A stretch of 64,000 nt of DNA from Amborella trichopoda (GCF_000471905.2 NW_006497754.1:3870339-3934338), one strand, 5' to 3'; positions 39,401-52,014 are shown, counted from the stretch's first letter. The notes: generated from the letters alone by a model not told the origin. Program-made: numbers and translations.

Positions 39401-42400
39401 GCAGTAAATATAGAATCCACCCTACCCAGTGGACCCCCGAAGGGAATGCTCCTTCTAGGACTTCCGGGGCTTGGAAATCGATGATGTCTTCCTTCTCTTT
39501 CTTCAAGCAAAATATTCGCTTTCACCCTCGGAGAGGAGACAGTATCAGATTCTGGTCAGACTTATGGGTGGGGCCACACTCCCCTAAGGGACTCTTTTCC
39601 TCCCCTTTTCTCTTTGGCTACAAGTCCTACAACCTCCATCAAGGCAGAGATGCCCCTCTCGGGCAGCAGAAGGGTCTGGAACCCTCCTTTAGGAGCGCTT
39701 TATCGGCTAGCGAGGAGAGCGAATTTCTTGCCTTGTCTTCCTTGCTATGCTCTTATTTTCTGCCTCTCAATGGCACAGATAGGATAGTGTGGACTCCTCA
39801 CCCTCTGGTGTCTTTTATGTGGCTTCCTTCTACAAAAAACTGCTGCAACCACCCACCTACCCTTACAACCCCATTTCGGTGGTAAACAAGGTGTGGTACA
39901 CCATATCCCCACCTAAAGTCCATGTTTTCAATTGGTTAGCATGCTCCGAGAAGGCACTAACTGTTGACCAACTGAAACGCAGAGGCATTCCCATTCTGAA
40001 TAGATGCGTGATGTGTCTATGTGAAGAAGAGAGCAACTCACACCTCTTCATTCACTGCAGCCTGGCACTCAACCTTTGGAGTCGCATCCTTTGCCTTTTT
40101 GGACTCGCTTGGGTTATACCAGAGCCTTTTAAGGCACTCCTCTCTATGTCTTTAGACTCTCACTGTCCTAAAGCAGGCAGGCTTTTATGGAAAGCCTCCA
40201 TGACTGCTACTATTTGGGTCATATGGCTAGAGAGAAATGCAAGGATTTTTCAAGGTGTCAAATGTGAACCCGCAGCACTATTCAACAAGAGCACAGCCTA
40301 GGTCATTTTCTGGGCTTCAAATCACAAAGCCTTTAAAGGCATCTCAGCAGCGTCCTTCCTACAAGATTGGGAAAACCTCCTCAACCTCCATACACCGAGG
40401 ATTAGCCATGCAAATAACTGGTCTCCACCCCCGTTTGGGCTTGTTAAACTGAAGTTTGATGGGTGTTCGTTCGGAAACATTGGCCTAGCCGGTGCTGGAG
40501 TTGCTTTCCGTGATCACGGAGGCAACGTCCTGCCCACCTTCTCGAGTCTCTTGGCCATTTTGACTCCCAGTCGGCTAAGTAATTAGCTCTCCTAATGGGC
40601 CTCAAACTCTTTAACCCTGTTTGGGGCCTACCTTTAAAAGTGGAAGGAGATGCCCATAATGTCATCTACTCATGGGCTTCGGGGAAATCTGTTACGCCTT
40701 GGTACCTTGCTCTGATTTATGACGAGATTTGTCACATTTGCAGGGGTACAGTCGTCTTATGGAGGCATATCTAGAGGGAATCAAACGATCTGGCGGACCG
40801 TCTTGCGAAGGAAGGAGCGGTCGCTCAAGTTCTGGACCTGCAGTCCACTGAGGATTCGGATAATCCTTGAGGTCCCTCTTTTGGATTATAGTAGTCAGGA
40901 CCTATTTTTGGAACTCGTGCTCTTCATGTACATCTTCTGGTTTGGGCATTTTTATAAGACCCACTCATTTTTTGTATAGGGCCTTTTGGTCTATCCCATT
41001 TTTTGACGAGCTTGTGGGTGTTCTCGTAGACACGATGTATACCTCTTCCCCCCTTTAATACAACACAGTTAACAATTTTAAAAAAAAAAACTTGACTCAC
41101 TATCTTTCTGTGTACGAAAGGGGTTCATTTGTTACGGTATCACAGGAGATATGTGTTCATATTCTTCTTTGCATCCTTATATCATCTCATAATCCACTGT
41201 AAAGAGAGGAGTTTGGCATGAGTCACAAAGGAGATAATTGGCCCCTTCAAAGTTTTGGTCTTTGTGATCTATGTTTAGTTACCTATTCAGGTTTTCGTCC
41301 TTTATGTTTTTATACATAATATAATAGCCTCCTGTTGGTCTCATTTCAATTCAATGATGGAAGCTGTAAAGATTATGTTTAGTAAAAACCTCAAACTAAT
41401 GAGGGAATTCTGTGAAGGGATAGAAAATTTTCTTTTTGCTTTTCTTTTGCATGTATGCTATTAACTATCTAAAGAAATGTTGCCTTTAGGTTCCATATCA
41501 CTTGTCATTCCAATGTAAATCCAAATTTTTCTTTGTTGTATTAGTAAGTTCAACTTGCTTTAGGCATGAAACTCACTTCTATTTAGATGGCTTTTGGTTG
41601 TTCCAAAGGAGTATCTGTGGCTTTGTTATTTTCGAAGAAAAAATGATCAATGTTTATGATGGGTGAAATATGAAAATTTGAGGTAAAAGTTGTTTGCAAA
41701 AACTTGAGAAAGTCCAGAAATCATTGGAAACCATTTTTCTGTAGATGACACTAATTATTAGCTTTGTAGTTCTCCCACAAGCACACTTCAGTTTGGCTGA
41801 AATATGGTTGGACACCATTGGCTAGGACCCTACTGCTATTTACCAAGAAGAGACTATTCCTCTCTTTTAGATACCCCACTGGATTATGTTTTTTTGGTAA
41901 ATCACTTGGTTACATTGTGTTTACAAGTAACCCTAGTGGGAGCAGTTCACATTGAAAGTTTTTGTAAATACTGCAAATATTCATCATTGCCATGTCTTAT
42001 CCCATTTATTTGAGGTCGGCTAAAATACTGCATAGTATGTTGGGTTATTCAAAAGCATACTCTTCCACCTCCTTAGCTAAGTAGAAAACCACTGTTGCAG
42101 AAAACACTCAAAAAGTATTTTGAGCTGGGTCTCAGTTTGTGTAGCTAAAATTTTGACTGAAGCAAAGTAGCGGTGTCAAAGATGCATCATATGTACAAGG
42201 GATGAATTTATTAGAAAATTGACCATTAGAAATAAACTGAAAAGCTGCATCTTTCAGGTAATTCCGCATGAAAGCTTTCTAATTTTTGTTGATGAGAAGT
42301 ACCAGGTATGACTCGGATTTCTTATTGTCCCAAGTGATTTTATCTTTTCAAGACTCCATTGAATCATCAAATATATTTTCAGGAAATGTTGAATTCCTGA

Positions 42401-44146
42401 GGAGCCCTTGTCAATCAGTGTAAAACTATGGTTCAGATTTTTGGTGTATTTTTCATTGGATTATGAGATTTTATTGGTACTAAACAATATCTGCATTTCT
42501 CGTTTTCATCTGTACTATTATTCTCTGTATAGGTCGAGGTTGGAAGGCTTCCGAGCTGCGTCTTAAGTCATGGGATGATCTTCAAAAGTTATGGTATGTT
42601 CTTTTGAAAGAGAAAAATATGCTAATGACCCAAAGGCAAATGCTTCATTCCCAAAATCACCGATTTCCTAATCCAGAGCGTGTTCCCAAGGTATGTAATA
42701 TGTAGGATCTCTTGTTATGTTTTCCACCTTTCTTAGTTTAGGATTTTTAATTTTGCTATGAGCTGTTTACCTATGAGCCGTTCACAAAGAAAATTTATCT
42801 TTCACTCAAAGAATTAATGGAACTTACTATTTCTCATTTGTAATTTCTCCTTTAGGGGAATTGGAGATTGCGGGGGGAATTGGAGATTGCGGGGGAACTT
42901 GGGTTGACTAGGCTCTGGGTCATTAGGGAGGTTATACTAGGGAATACCTAAACTAGTCTATGTTTATGAGATTTTCTCTCCCCTTTCATGCCTATGTTAC
43001 CATGATTTCAGATGAAACATGTCTGTGTGCTTGCTTTCTCAAATTCCGGAAGGCTTCATGCTTCCCTGCACACTCAGTCAACCCTTGCCTAAGGAGTCCC
43101 TAATCCCTATTTTTGCAATATTCTTATCTTTTTCTAACATTATCTCCATGAGTAATCAAAATAGGAATCATGTGAGTAACACTCATATTATGTGTAATTT
43201 CGTAGTCTTTATCAGTTCTCGAAAAATAATAGAGGCCTTGGTGGGTGCCCTAGGTAGCACTGTGATATCCTTGGCCGAGGGCGGAGAACAATGTTGTTAT
43301 ATTCGCTTCAGAGTCTTTTTCGGTTTGGTAAGAAAAATGAAGCAATTCAGTGTTTCGGCCGATTCGGGGGGAAGACTTCGGACTTTTTTTTTTAATTTAT
43401 TATAAATAAATTAAATATTTATATATAAAATATATAAAAATAATGGAAAAAATTAAAAAATAAAATTTAAAAAAATAATTATTTTTCAAAAATAACTTTT
43501 ATCTAGGTATTTCTTTTCTGACTGAAGCAGCTTGAAGCTTTGGCCGAAGCTGACTGAATTAGGCCAAAGTAGCCCAAATCTAACCGAACCGACAGCGCCA
43601 CATTTCTCTTCGCTTCGGTTTATGCTTAAAATCCGAAGGCTTCGGCCTCTTCCGCCGAAGCGAAGTGAATTTGATAACATTGGCGGAGAAAGGCCCTAAG
43701 GGCAAAAGCAAAAAATGTCATTTTCCCCCCTAGAAAATTTCGAAAGGGCTTTCTGGGGGGCAATCCCAACCCCCCACCACCCAGATCTTTCTCAAGATCG
43801 AAATATTTTTTACGAAGTTTTTGGTTTCTTGCAAAATTGAAAGTTAATCTACTTGGTATTTTTTGGGTTGAAATTTTTTTTCAAAGTTTTCAATTTCTGG
43901 GTGCTCGTATTCTACTTATGAGATGTTCAGTAACTGATGTTCACTCTTCAATCTATCCTCCCCCCCCCCCTTCACTCCCAACCCCAACACAGAAAAAAAA
44001 GGTTACAATTCCTAATCCTTCTTTTTGTCAAATTTCAGGTGAGGAAGTCAATGTGTCGTATCAAGCATGTGCTTACTGAGAGAGCAATGCAGGAGCCAGA
44101 TCCTAGAAGGTCTGCTGAGATGAAGAGGATAATAAATGCCTTGTGA
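36333..44146 (+). CDS. MRPL47: Mitochondrial large ribosomal subunit protein uL29m (L47 family)
   Basis: Three exons, 36333-36486, 42533-42690 and 44039-44146, join in phases 1 and 0 and give 139 residues, close to the usual plant length. The N-terminus [12 protein letters not shown] is Arg/Ser/Phe-rich, as in mitochondrial presequences. The L47 domain follows: [11 protein letters not shown], then [20 protein letters not shown] with [11 protein letters not shown], then [15 protein letters not shown] and the C-terminal helix with [11 protein letters not shown]47 binds 23S-type rRNA near the peptide exit tunnel, at the site of bacterial L29. Intron 1 is 6.0 kb and holds a LINE; intron 2 holds hAT elements. 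No disruption is seen in the coding exons. Confidence 0.92.
36487..38415 (+). other. L47 intron 1, left part
   Basis: A diverged partial duplication of about 125 bp (37917-38000 against 38043-38160) is visible. A short open stretch at 36980-37160 ([20 protein letters not shown]) is not recognised. No exon is supported. Confidence 0.45.
38420..41090 (+). mobile_element. L1-type LINE, 5'-truncated, with RT, zinc-binding and RNase H remnants
   Basis: RT blocks appear in order but across frames: [20 protein letters not shown] near 38560, [14 protein letters not shown] near 38790, then [20 protein letters not shown] and the RNA-binding [20 protein letters not shown]. Next come the zf-RVT region ([18 protein letters not shown], about 40000-40055) and an RNase H with FDGCSFGN and, near 40785, [13 protein letters not shown] poly(A) run sits at about 41080-41089. 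Several frameshifts show it is dead. It lies in the sense direction within L47 intron 1. Confidence 0.88.
41091..42532 (+). other. L47 intron 1, right part
   Basis: A short reversed RTE tail (about 41980-42025, with TTATCCCATTTATTTGAGGT) is the only repeat recognised. No exon is seen. Confidence 0.45.
42533..42690 (+). CDS. MRPL47: L47 coding exon 2
   Basis: It encodes the most conserved L47 block, [20 protein letters not shown] through RVPK, between TGTATAG and GTATGT splice sites. Confidence 0.95.
42691..44038 (+). other. L47 intron 2
   Basis: Apart from the hAT at 43289-43682, a flank at 43691-43790 resembles 34700-34780 (CAAAAAATGTCATTTTCCCC type). It has no exon content; the polypyrimidine tract and acceptor are at 44030-44038. 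Confidence 0.6.
43289..43682. mobile_element. hAT-family non-autonomous transposon, 394 bp
   Basis: The ends CAATGTTGTTATATTCGCTTC and, inverted, CAATGTTATCAAATTCACTTC are flanked by a perfect 8-bp duplication GCGGAGAA at 43281-43288 and 43683-43690. The interior is AT-rich in the middle with GC-rich CGAAG arms. It lies in L47 intron 2 and appears to sit inside another element sharing sequence with the hAT at 34546. Confidence 0.9.
44039..44146 (+). CDS. MRPL47: L47 coding exon 3
   Basis: It encodes [17 protein letters not shown] and ends KRIINAL before TGA at 44144-44146. The acceptor is TTTCAG. Confidence 0.92.
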   Translation: MRKSMCRIKHVLTERAMQEPDPRRSAEMKRIINAL

Positions 44147-45175
44147 GACCTCCCATCTTCTATGTATCTTGTTTTCTATACTGGATTTATTTCTTCTGAA
44201 TCATATAAATGTGATATAAATTTTGTTTTTGGGTAGTCTCATTGAGGCTTATTATCTCAATTTAGAAAAATGAGATATTCAAACTTTAGGTTGTATGAGA
44301 CCATCAGCTTAATTACAGATTTGTTAGTAACCAAGCTGGGTGATTCTGTTTATAGTTGCATCCTAGAAAAGAACTTGAGTTTTAGTTTGTGCACTGATTG
44401 TTCGAGATGGGTCTTGGATGAGAAGAGCTAGTTCGTTGCAAAAAAATTTAAAAAATTCTAAGACAGCTTGGGATTGAGAGTAATGTCACACCGCGAACTA
44501 ACTGCATATGTATGTATGTAAAAAGCTACAACCTAAAGATTTGGTTAGTTTTTACTGAAAATATTATGGGAATTATATATTTGTGAAGCTCCTAAATTAT
44601 TCTTTTCTAAAAAGAATAGTTACATTGGAAAGCGTAGTAAGCTCTCTAGGTGACATACTGTAGCATGGAATGGATAGGTCCAATCATGCTGCACACATGT
44701 CACAAATCTCCTGCATTTGGTGCAAACCTAGTAGGTCTCCTGCATTTGGTGCCTAGAGCATATGGTTGTATGCTCCATGGAGTAAGTATATTTCTATTTT
44801 ACAATTAACACTTAAAATCATGTTGTGCTCTCAAGGGCGTATGATGTTGTATCATGTTGCATACTCCATAGGTAGCATCTACCGTCCAACCAACTATTGA
44901 TGTGGGAAATCGGACCGGGTGTTCATGATGTGTAATATTGATCTTTCTCTGGTCCAATCTCCAATCCCCACCATCCAATATGCATTATCCAACAGTGCTT
45001 GGATCATGGATGCTCCATAGGCTAATGGGTTTGCTTAACTCGAGCTCCCTTCTTTATTGCATTTCATATTCTATTGTTGCTTACAAGGCAACCTTTTGTT
45101 CCCTTGGTGTTTGTACTGCGAACCAAATTTATTTTACTTTTTGTCTTTGGGGAAGTTACTTTAAGGAAAAGTAGG

Positions 45176-45383
45176 AAAAGTATATACAAAGAGACCATTT
45201 ACCTATGGTACAAAGTTGTTACAATTAATCTTGATCATTGAATGTGAAATTTGATCATTAATCTTTGCATTTATTCCATTAACCAAGCTCAAACTTCAAA
45301 AAAAAAATTCTCAAGCTATCAAATTTCCATTAAATAATTGTGACCTTGTATGAAAAGTCAATGGTCTCATTGTATATAATCCC
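45176..45383. mobile_element. Repeat family A (MITE-like) copy, 208 bp
   Basis: The arms are near-perfect inverted repeats: TATATACAAAGAGACCATT at the left, and at the right the reverse complement reads TATATACAATGAGACCATT. It has no coding capacity. Confidence 0.75.
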
Positions 45384-45854
45384 TTATTTCAATCAACAAC
45401 CTGGAGTATAAGAAACTAAAATCCGTGGGGTTCCTTTTCTATTATGTTCAAAATTCCTCGTTCTTTTTAAGAAAATTCACTTTGTTAAAATGCAACAAAA
45501 AGTAAATGATCAAGGTACATGAGCAGGGTTAATGGCTGTCCTCTGCTTTGTTTGTTTTATAATCAATATACCTGCTCTTGTGAAAACGCTTTTCAAGATT
45601 GCCTTGCCTGTGTTGGTAAGTGCTTAAAATGTTCACATTGAGAGGCGCAATTTGAGATTAGGAATGGTTCTCGAGGCATCTATTTTACATGCATAAAGTC
45701 ACAGTTGGAAGCTTAGGTTAAGGCATTTATACAGTGAGAGTTTAGGGTGGGAGTCTTTTTACTTCCTTACAAGCTTATTTATATTATTCTTTATTCATAT
45801 CGTAATATATTATTAAGCTAAAGTTAAAGGGTGGATAGATATGGTCAGATTAAG

Positions 45855-45957
45855 GACTTTAAACAGATTGTGGGGTATAAAGACTCTTAAAAATACTGTA
45901 GAGGACTTTAGACAGATTGTGGGGTATAAATACTCTTAAAATTACTGTAGAGAGAGA
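45855..45957. repeat. Tandem duplication, about 50-bp unit
   Basis: The words GACTTTAGACAGATTGTGGG and TATAAATACTCTTAAAATTA occur twice with few differences. Confidence 0.75.
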
Positions 45958-46451
45958 GTTTAACTCCTAAGATTAGTAGGTGAGGGGAAAGGAATGTGAG
46001 AGAGAGATTAATAAAAATTTATGGAGATATTTAGAGATAATTAAATTAGAAAGAGCAGGGTGAGAAAGAAAGAGACATGGAAGTGGATGAGAAAGAATGA
46101 GATGTGGATAAGAGAGAGAGAGTTAAATCCTAAAATTAATGTGTGCATTTTTTATATTTTGGGTGGTTTAGTGGGAATGGGGTCTCTACCCGTGATAGAA
46201 ATATAATACGAGAGGTCATGTTGTGGCGCCTTGCCGTGTTGATCACTTAGCCATGAGTTGATTCCTATTGTGTGCATATATTATTGGGAGAGAAAACTAA
46301 GTTAGCTCGAGAGAAAAAATCAAGTAAAGATAAACATGAGATATTCTAAAAGAGGAGAGAATTAAATAAGAGAGAAGTGGATGGGAGAGAGAGACGTGGA
46401 TAAGAGGGGGGAGAGAGAGCTCTTAAAATTAGATTAAAAAACTTCGTGTCA

Positions 46452-46667
46452 CACCTCTTGGGTAATTCAACGGGAAATCTCAAATAAATTAGGAGTTAGT
46501 TTTTTGAAGCTATTAGGTATTAGTAGTGAGAATGAAAATCACAATGTGGTGATTGGGGTCACATCTTGAGTAATTCAACGGGAAATCTCAAATAAATTAA
46601 GAGTTAGCTTTTTTAAGCTATTAGGTATTAGTAGTGAGAATGAAAATCACAATTTGGTGACTAAGGT
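46452..46667. repeat. Tandem duplication, 108-bp unit
   Basis: Two adjacent copies beginning near GGTAATTCAACGGG and ending in GAATGAAAATCACAAT differ at only a few bases. Confidence 0.85.
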
Positions 46668-47436
46668 GTGGGGTGCTACTACCACGACTCAAACACCTTT
46701 CCCAAGCTTAGTCTACTTGTTTCACAATGTTTAAGACTTTGAATGACCTCAATTTTTTTTACTGTTTATGTTTACATCAATCTTAATCTTCGCGAAACGT
46801 CAATTTTGTCCTATGTTTGATGTTGCCCAATACTTGTAGTATAATAGTTTTTATAGTGCATCTTTGATTATTTTTCTTGGGGTTTGGTCTTTATCCTCCG
46901 GAGGAGTAGGTCATTGAGCACTCAAGAAAGTCACGAGAAAAAATAGTTTTACATTGACTACTCATGGACTATCTCGTACCTCTAAGCATAGAGTCAAATA
47001 CTGGACCATCTTGAGACATAGGGCAAATGACCTGCTTTCTCCGTTCGAAGTTTCAGGTTTTTTTTTTTTTTGAACAGTGAAATTTTGAGACAAACTTACT
47101 ATTTGGTTGAGGATATGGTCTAATCAAAATCGATCTTTTTAATGAACAAATTAGTTATGAATAAATTCTTGTAAAAGTTTTAAAAATAATAATTTAAATA
47201 TAATAATAGAAAATCCTCAACTTCATCGTTCGGACCAATTGGATAGATTAGTCAAGGACTGGTCAAGGCATCGGTTGGCAGTCTGCGGTTCATGTGGGTC
47301 TCGTGTCTCGATAACTACGGTTAGAAAATTACGTGATCAAGTACTTTAAGAAAATAAATTCGACTTTGAATTTTCAAAAATTTGGACGTGATGGTCTAAA
47401 AATTGATGATATGTTGAGGAGTATATAATCTTATGG

Positions 47437-47665
47437 AAATATATACAATGAAACTATTTATTTTTGGTGGTATAAGGAAGTTACAAGTATCATTATATCA
47501 TTAGATTTGAAATCCGGTGATTGAGGATGTATCACACAAGACTCCAAAATAAAAGTTCTCAAATATTATGACACATTTTCGTCTATTAGATTTCACATTT
47601 AATGGTTAAAGTAAGTGAGACTTCTTTGTACAAAAAACAAATGATCTCATGTTGTACATTCCCAT
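47437..47665. mobile_element. Repeat family A (MITE-like) copy
   Basis: The arm ATACAATGAAACTATTTAT on the left faces an inverted AAATGATCTCATGTTGTAC on the right, about 230 bp apart. It is more diverged than the copy at 45176. Confidence 0.55.
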
Positions 47666-47744
47666 TCCTACAAGTTAGGTGCTAACTTTAGTTTTTTTGG
47701 AATTTTTGGAAAAGTAAATGAGACTTTTAACGACTTTGGGTATA

Positions 47745-47900
47745 AGGTGGTCCCATCTAATTTTGACCATTGGATGTAAAATTGGGTGGCTGCATTTATT
47801 TCATCGACTAAACTCAAACTTCAAAATAAAATTTTTCAAACTTTGTTACACACCCATATTATCAAGTTTCGCATTGAATGGTTATAAGTAAGTGAATGAT
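47745..47900. mobile_element. Repeat family A (MITE-like), partial copy
   Basis: AAGGTGGTCCCATCTAATTT followed by GACCATTGGATGTAAAATTG matches one arm of family A; the second arm is degraded. Confidence 0.5.
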
Positions 47901-48464
47901 TTCTATACTTCCCCTACAACATATAAGATCTATGCTTCCCCTACCATCCAGCCGTCCAATTTTTATCAAGAGAGCATTCGACGTCTCAAAGTATTTTATT
48001 TTTAGTTTTTTTATACAAATTATATGAATATGAAATTTGGCGCGCGTTATCTTCTCATTGGGGCACACCTATAAAAAATATTAAAAATAATTTTTCGATA
48101 AAATATAATAAGTAAAATGCCCTTTAAAACTTTCACGGTATTTTAATCATTTTATTTTATTGAAAATATTTTTTATATATTTTTCGCTAGTGCGTGTTTA
48201 ACAGAAGATTGGACGTGCAAAATTTGGTGTCAAAATAGTTCATATAAAAAAAATTAAATATAAAATAGTGTAGAGACGTGACATTGTGATTGGGACAATC
48301 TTCACCTTCAATTCAGAATGATCGGTTCGGGGAAAGATATAAGTTTTATTTTGAAGGGGAAGCATATTAAGCTTGCCCTTTAAGTAATTGTGACACTCTT
48401 GTATCAAAAATAAATAATCTCATTGGAACTTTTAAAATAGAACATTTCTGAAAAGAAAAATAAA

Positions 48465-48690
48465 TAGTGAGACCATTTACTTTTTACACAAGGTGGTCAC
48501 AATTAATCTGGACTATTAAATGTAAAATTGGGTAGTTGCATTTTTTTTTTATTGAACAAGCTCAAAATTGACAAATTTTTCGTTTCAAATTTGGTGACAT
48601 ACCTAAACTATCATATTTCACATGGGATGGCTATAAACAAGTGAACTCCGGCACAAAAGGTGATCGACTTCATTGTATACAACTCAAAAG
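48465..48690. mobile_element. Repeat family A (MITE-like) copy
   Basis: The left arm is GAGACCATTTACTTTTTACA with ACAAGGTGGTCACAATTAAT; the right arm ends in CTTCATTGTATACAA. Confidence 0.65.
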
Positions 48691-49010
48691 ATCAGGACCG
48701 TTAGCGAAATTTGTTGGCCAAAATTCACCGGGAGGGCCAAGATTCATCCACGTGGGAACAAGCCACTTAGGATGTCCACATGTCATTATGCATACGTGGG
48801 AAAACTCAAGAGGCACACGTATTTTGCATCAATCTATGTGTCGGCAACATGTATCGGACGGTGTGCCTGGTTAGCAGGCCAACGGGGGCAAACAGCCACA
48901 GCCGTTGGATCTCGCGGGTTCTACTTTGCCCGCCGGAGCGTGGTGCGCGTACCTCTTCCATCGAATCGCTCAACCTCTCAAAATGAGACTTTGATTCTGC
49001 TAAATAACAC
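48690..49010 (+). promoter_or_regulatory. GC-richer, promoter-like island without a downstream gene
   Basis: It contains several ACGTG-core words (CCACGTGGGAAC near 48750, ATACGTGGG near 48793, CACACGTATT near 48817), AGCCGTTGGATC near 48900, and a GC-rich stretch with CGCCGGAGCG. It lies in otherwise AT-rich repeats and could be the promoter or 5' end of a lost or unrecognised gene. No coding frame with recognisable domains follows. Confidence 0.35.
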
Positions 49011-49511
49011 CATTCTATCCTTGCAGTTTCCATGCCAATACCCCGTACATTTATTAAATGACCATTCAGTACCCCTCCCCACTTTTCTGTTCAAGAAAAA
49101 AAGTTATAAACGCGCACAATGGGCTCCCCCTATAGCATGGTTTACTTGGGCTAGAGATTTTTTTAATATAATTTTTTTGAAATTACTCTTATTTAATAAC
49201 CAATTGATGATTATTTTCAGTAAAATTTAAATTTTGAGTTTTCAAACACACCTAGATATCACAATCTAAAATCTAGATGGTCTCTATTTAATCCTAAGAT
49301 ATTATTTTTTTCAAGTGCATGGAAGGTATAATTAGAAAAAAAATTTTTATTAAAGTTAATCTATCGTAATATTGAGGTCTTGAAATTAATTTAAGTTGGG
49401 GAATTACCCAAAGGGGTCAATGGACATTCTAATGTGCGGGAGTATAATATGTTTTGGTAGAAAGTTTGTATAAGCGTCAAAGTTATACGAAGTAAGACAT
49501 AACTTTTTGAA

Positions 49512-49745
49512 GGGATTATTTATAAAGAGGCCATTTAACTTTTATACATAAATATCACAATCATTTTCATTCATTAGATGCTAATTTGGATGGCTTGGGG
49601 TGAGTAACCAAGTCCGAGAATTTGTTTTTGGAATTTTGTGTCTATTCAATGACACTCTTATAACCACCCATTATGAAATTTAAGGGACAAAAATAATTGT
49701 GATTTCTACGTATAAAAGACAAATAGTCTCTTTGTAGACAATCCC
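49512..49745. mobile_element. Repeat family A (MITE-like) copy, 234 bp, ends best defined
   Basis: The left end is GGGATTATTTATAAAGAGG and the right end in reverse complement is GGGATTGTCTACAAAGAGA. This defines the family terminus as GGGATTRT. No target duplication is obvious. Confidence 0.75.
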
Positions 49746-49789
49746 AATTTAAAAAGTCATCATGAAAGGTTGTTATGACATTAAAAAAT

Positions 49790-50135
49790 CATTCAATTGC
49801 TCATCTCGACTTCAAAATGCATGAATATGAAAAAGAAAATGATTTCATGTCCTAAAAGCAGTAAATTTTTGTAATAAATTATCTAGACCATTCATTTTCA
49901 AAAAATTTAAATATTTATTTATCGGTTTGATTTACACCGTTTTTTGAGAACTTTGACGTTTATACGAGCATATATAGATATTTAAGGAATTATATGAATT
50001 CTCAACACTAAAACTACATGTTTTAACAAGGTATTAAGGTGAACATTACTTGAGTGTTTAAAGTGGATATCTTATACGAATTTCATTCGTCATGCAATTC
50101 ACCTTCAAAATTTAAACCTCATATAATGAAGAGAA
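49790..50135. mobile_element. Repeat family B (MITE-like), diverged copy
   Basis: It shares CTCAACACTAAAACTACAT-like and ATCTAGACCATTCATTTTC-like words with other family B copies; the ends are poorly preserved. Confidence 0.4.
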
Positions 50136-50744
50136 AATTATTCTTATGCCCCCAAGATATATGTTATTACAATTTTTTCAAAAAATTTTGTATTCTATAA
50201 AATTTTGTATTCTACTTTCATGCATTTTTTTTTCTTATTTTTTTTTTTCAAAATACCTCAATTTATAACCTTAAATATTTGAAGTGATGTCAACTTTGGA
50301 TCAAAGTCATGAAAAACTTTTACTCTGACTTCATAAGTTCAAGTTCCGAAGTGAACTTGGGATTTTAGCTTTTAATTTTGAAGATCCAAAGTCAATAATT
50401 TATTTATTATTTCAGGCTTTCAATATATGAAGTAGCGGCATTTTGGAAAATTGTGAGTCAACCGACTCACCTATTTATAAGCAGCTCCCCTTAAAAATCC
50501 ATATTAAATATAGAATTTGGATCTAAAATTTTTGGTTTTATTAATCTCAACTACCAGGATGATCATCAATCAAGAATTTTATTTTTTCTGAAGAATAAAA
50601 ATTGATGTTTTAAAATCTTTTTCTCCACCATCCATTTTGGCTTTTTAGTGGAGGTAACCTTTTGTAGTGTCCATGGTAGAGATGTGTGATTGATGGTTAA
50701 GGGGAGCGTACAAAGTCTAATAATATATTTTTTTGGTGTAATTT

Positions 50745-51125
50745 ATATAAGGTTAAGTCCTAAACAATCACAGTAAGACTTACCACTAAATAGTGTTTAA
50801 ATATGGTTGTTAGTAACAAAAATCTTTGCGAGGACCTGAAAATTTATTTTCATAGCTAATTATAAAATTTAAAGCTTTAAAAATAGTGTAGATCGAATAA
50901 ATCTATAAACATTTTGAAAATATTGAAAATTGACTGCCCAAATAATGTATTACAAGATGCATTATTTCCATATTTGAAACCATTTTTTTCTTTCACGTCC
51001 ATACATCTCGAGGTTGAGATGATCAATTTGAGGGATTTTCAACATCGAAGCAACCTCTTCCTGAGAATATTTGAGGTACGCCATAATTTTATTGTTTAGG
51101 GCCATAACCTTATATAAAATTTTTC
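50745..51125. mobile_element. Repeat family B (MITE-like) copy, about 380 bp, best preserved
   Basis: Both ends are inverted copies of a word like TTTATATAAGGTTAAGTCCTAAACAAT, broken by few differences. The interior holds AAAATTGACTGCCCAAATAA and TTACAAGATGCATTATTT. Confidence 0.7.
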
Positions 51126-52014
51126 ATTTTTTTTTCTTTCTATTTTTTTTTTGACATAGTTAATCACAATCTCTATTACAAAAATTCTCACGGCATGATT
51201 TAACATCTAACAGCCTGGGGCAATTTGTAAACTTCATTTACTAAATGTCAGGCAATTTATAAACTTCATTTACTAAATGTGAATGATCTTATAGTATACA
51301 ATTCCATTCACTTCTAGAAGCCCCTCAAGATTCTACCTTTTTCAAAGTCCCTTAAGAAACTGCATGGTTATTGGGCTGGAAACCACATCGCCATCAAACG
51401 CCTTCAATTGAAATGACATGATGTTATGTTCAATTTTGAACTTCTTGAATGTGGATACATAAATTATCAAAGTGTAATTAATTGTTGAGCTGTTTTTAAT
51501 GGTACATGAATGAGCTTAGGACCAAATGGTTAGGGTGGTCGGGAGCCATAATGTGATATATTGAGTTCCATTCCATCAAAGCATAGAGCTTTATGTCGCT
51601 TCTTCAGGGCAAGTATAGAGACTAATTCCCTATTTTGATTCGACAAATTATCGTGTGTCTCCACCTAGCCAAATGCGCCCTAAATCAATGGCTCGTGTCA
51701 CATCTAGAAAACTTGTTCCATCATTTCACTGCACAAAAGGATTTTCTTGTATACTATTTCTTGTGGGATATTTACACGATCATAAATCAAAATAGTATAT
51801 AGAGGTGAAATCTTGAGACATCAACCTTTTTAAAGCCATTAGCGTGGTTAGTCTACGTGTTGAAGGGGTTGTATTCGAAAAATTTGAAGCACTAAAAATA
51901 CTCCAATAGTGAATTTTACCTGGTGGAGTAAATGAATACTATACTTCCATGAAAGTATAATTTGTAAAATAATACAACCACAATAACTCTTAAGGAAAAA
52001 TTTATATAAGATTG

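Noticed and set aside
48641..49230. Overlapping frames in the GC-richer island
   Set aside because: No recognisable domain, and three overlapping frames of similar length are expected in a GC-richer patch.
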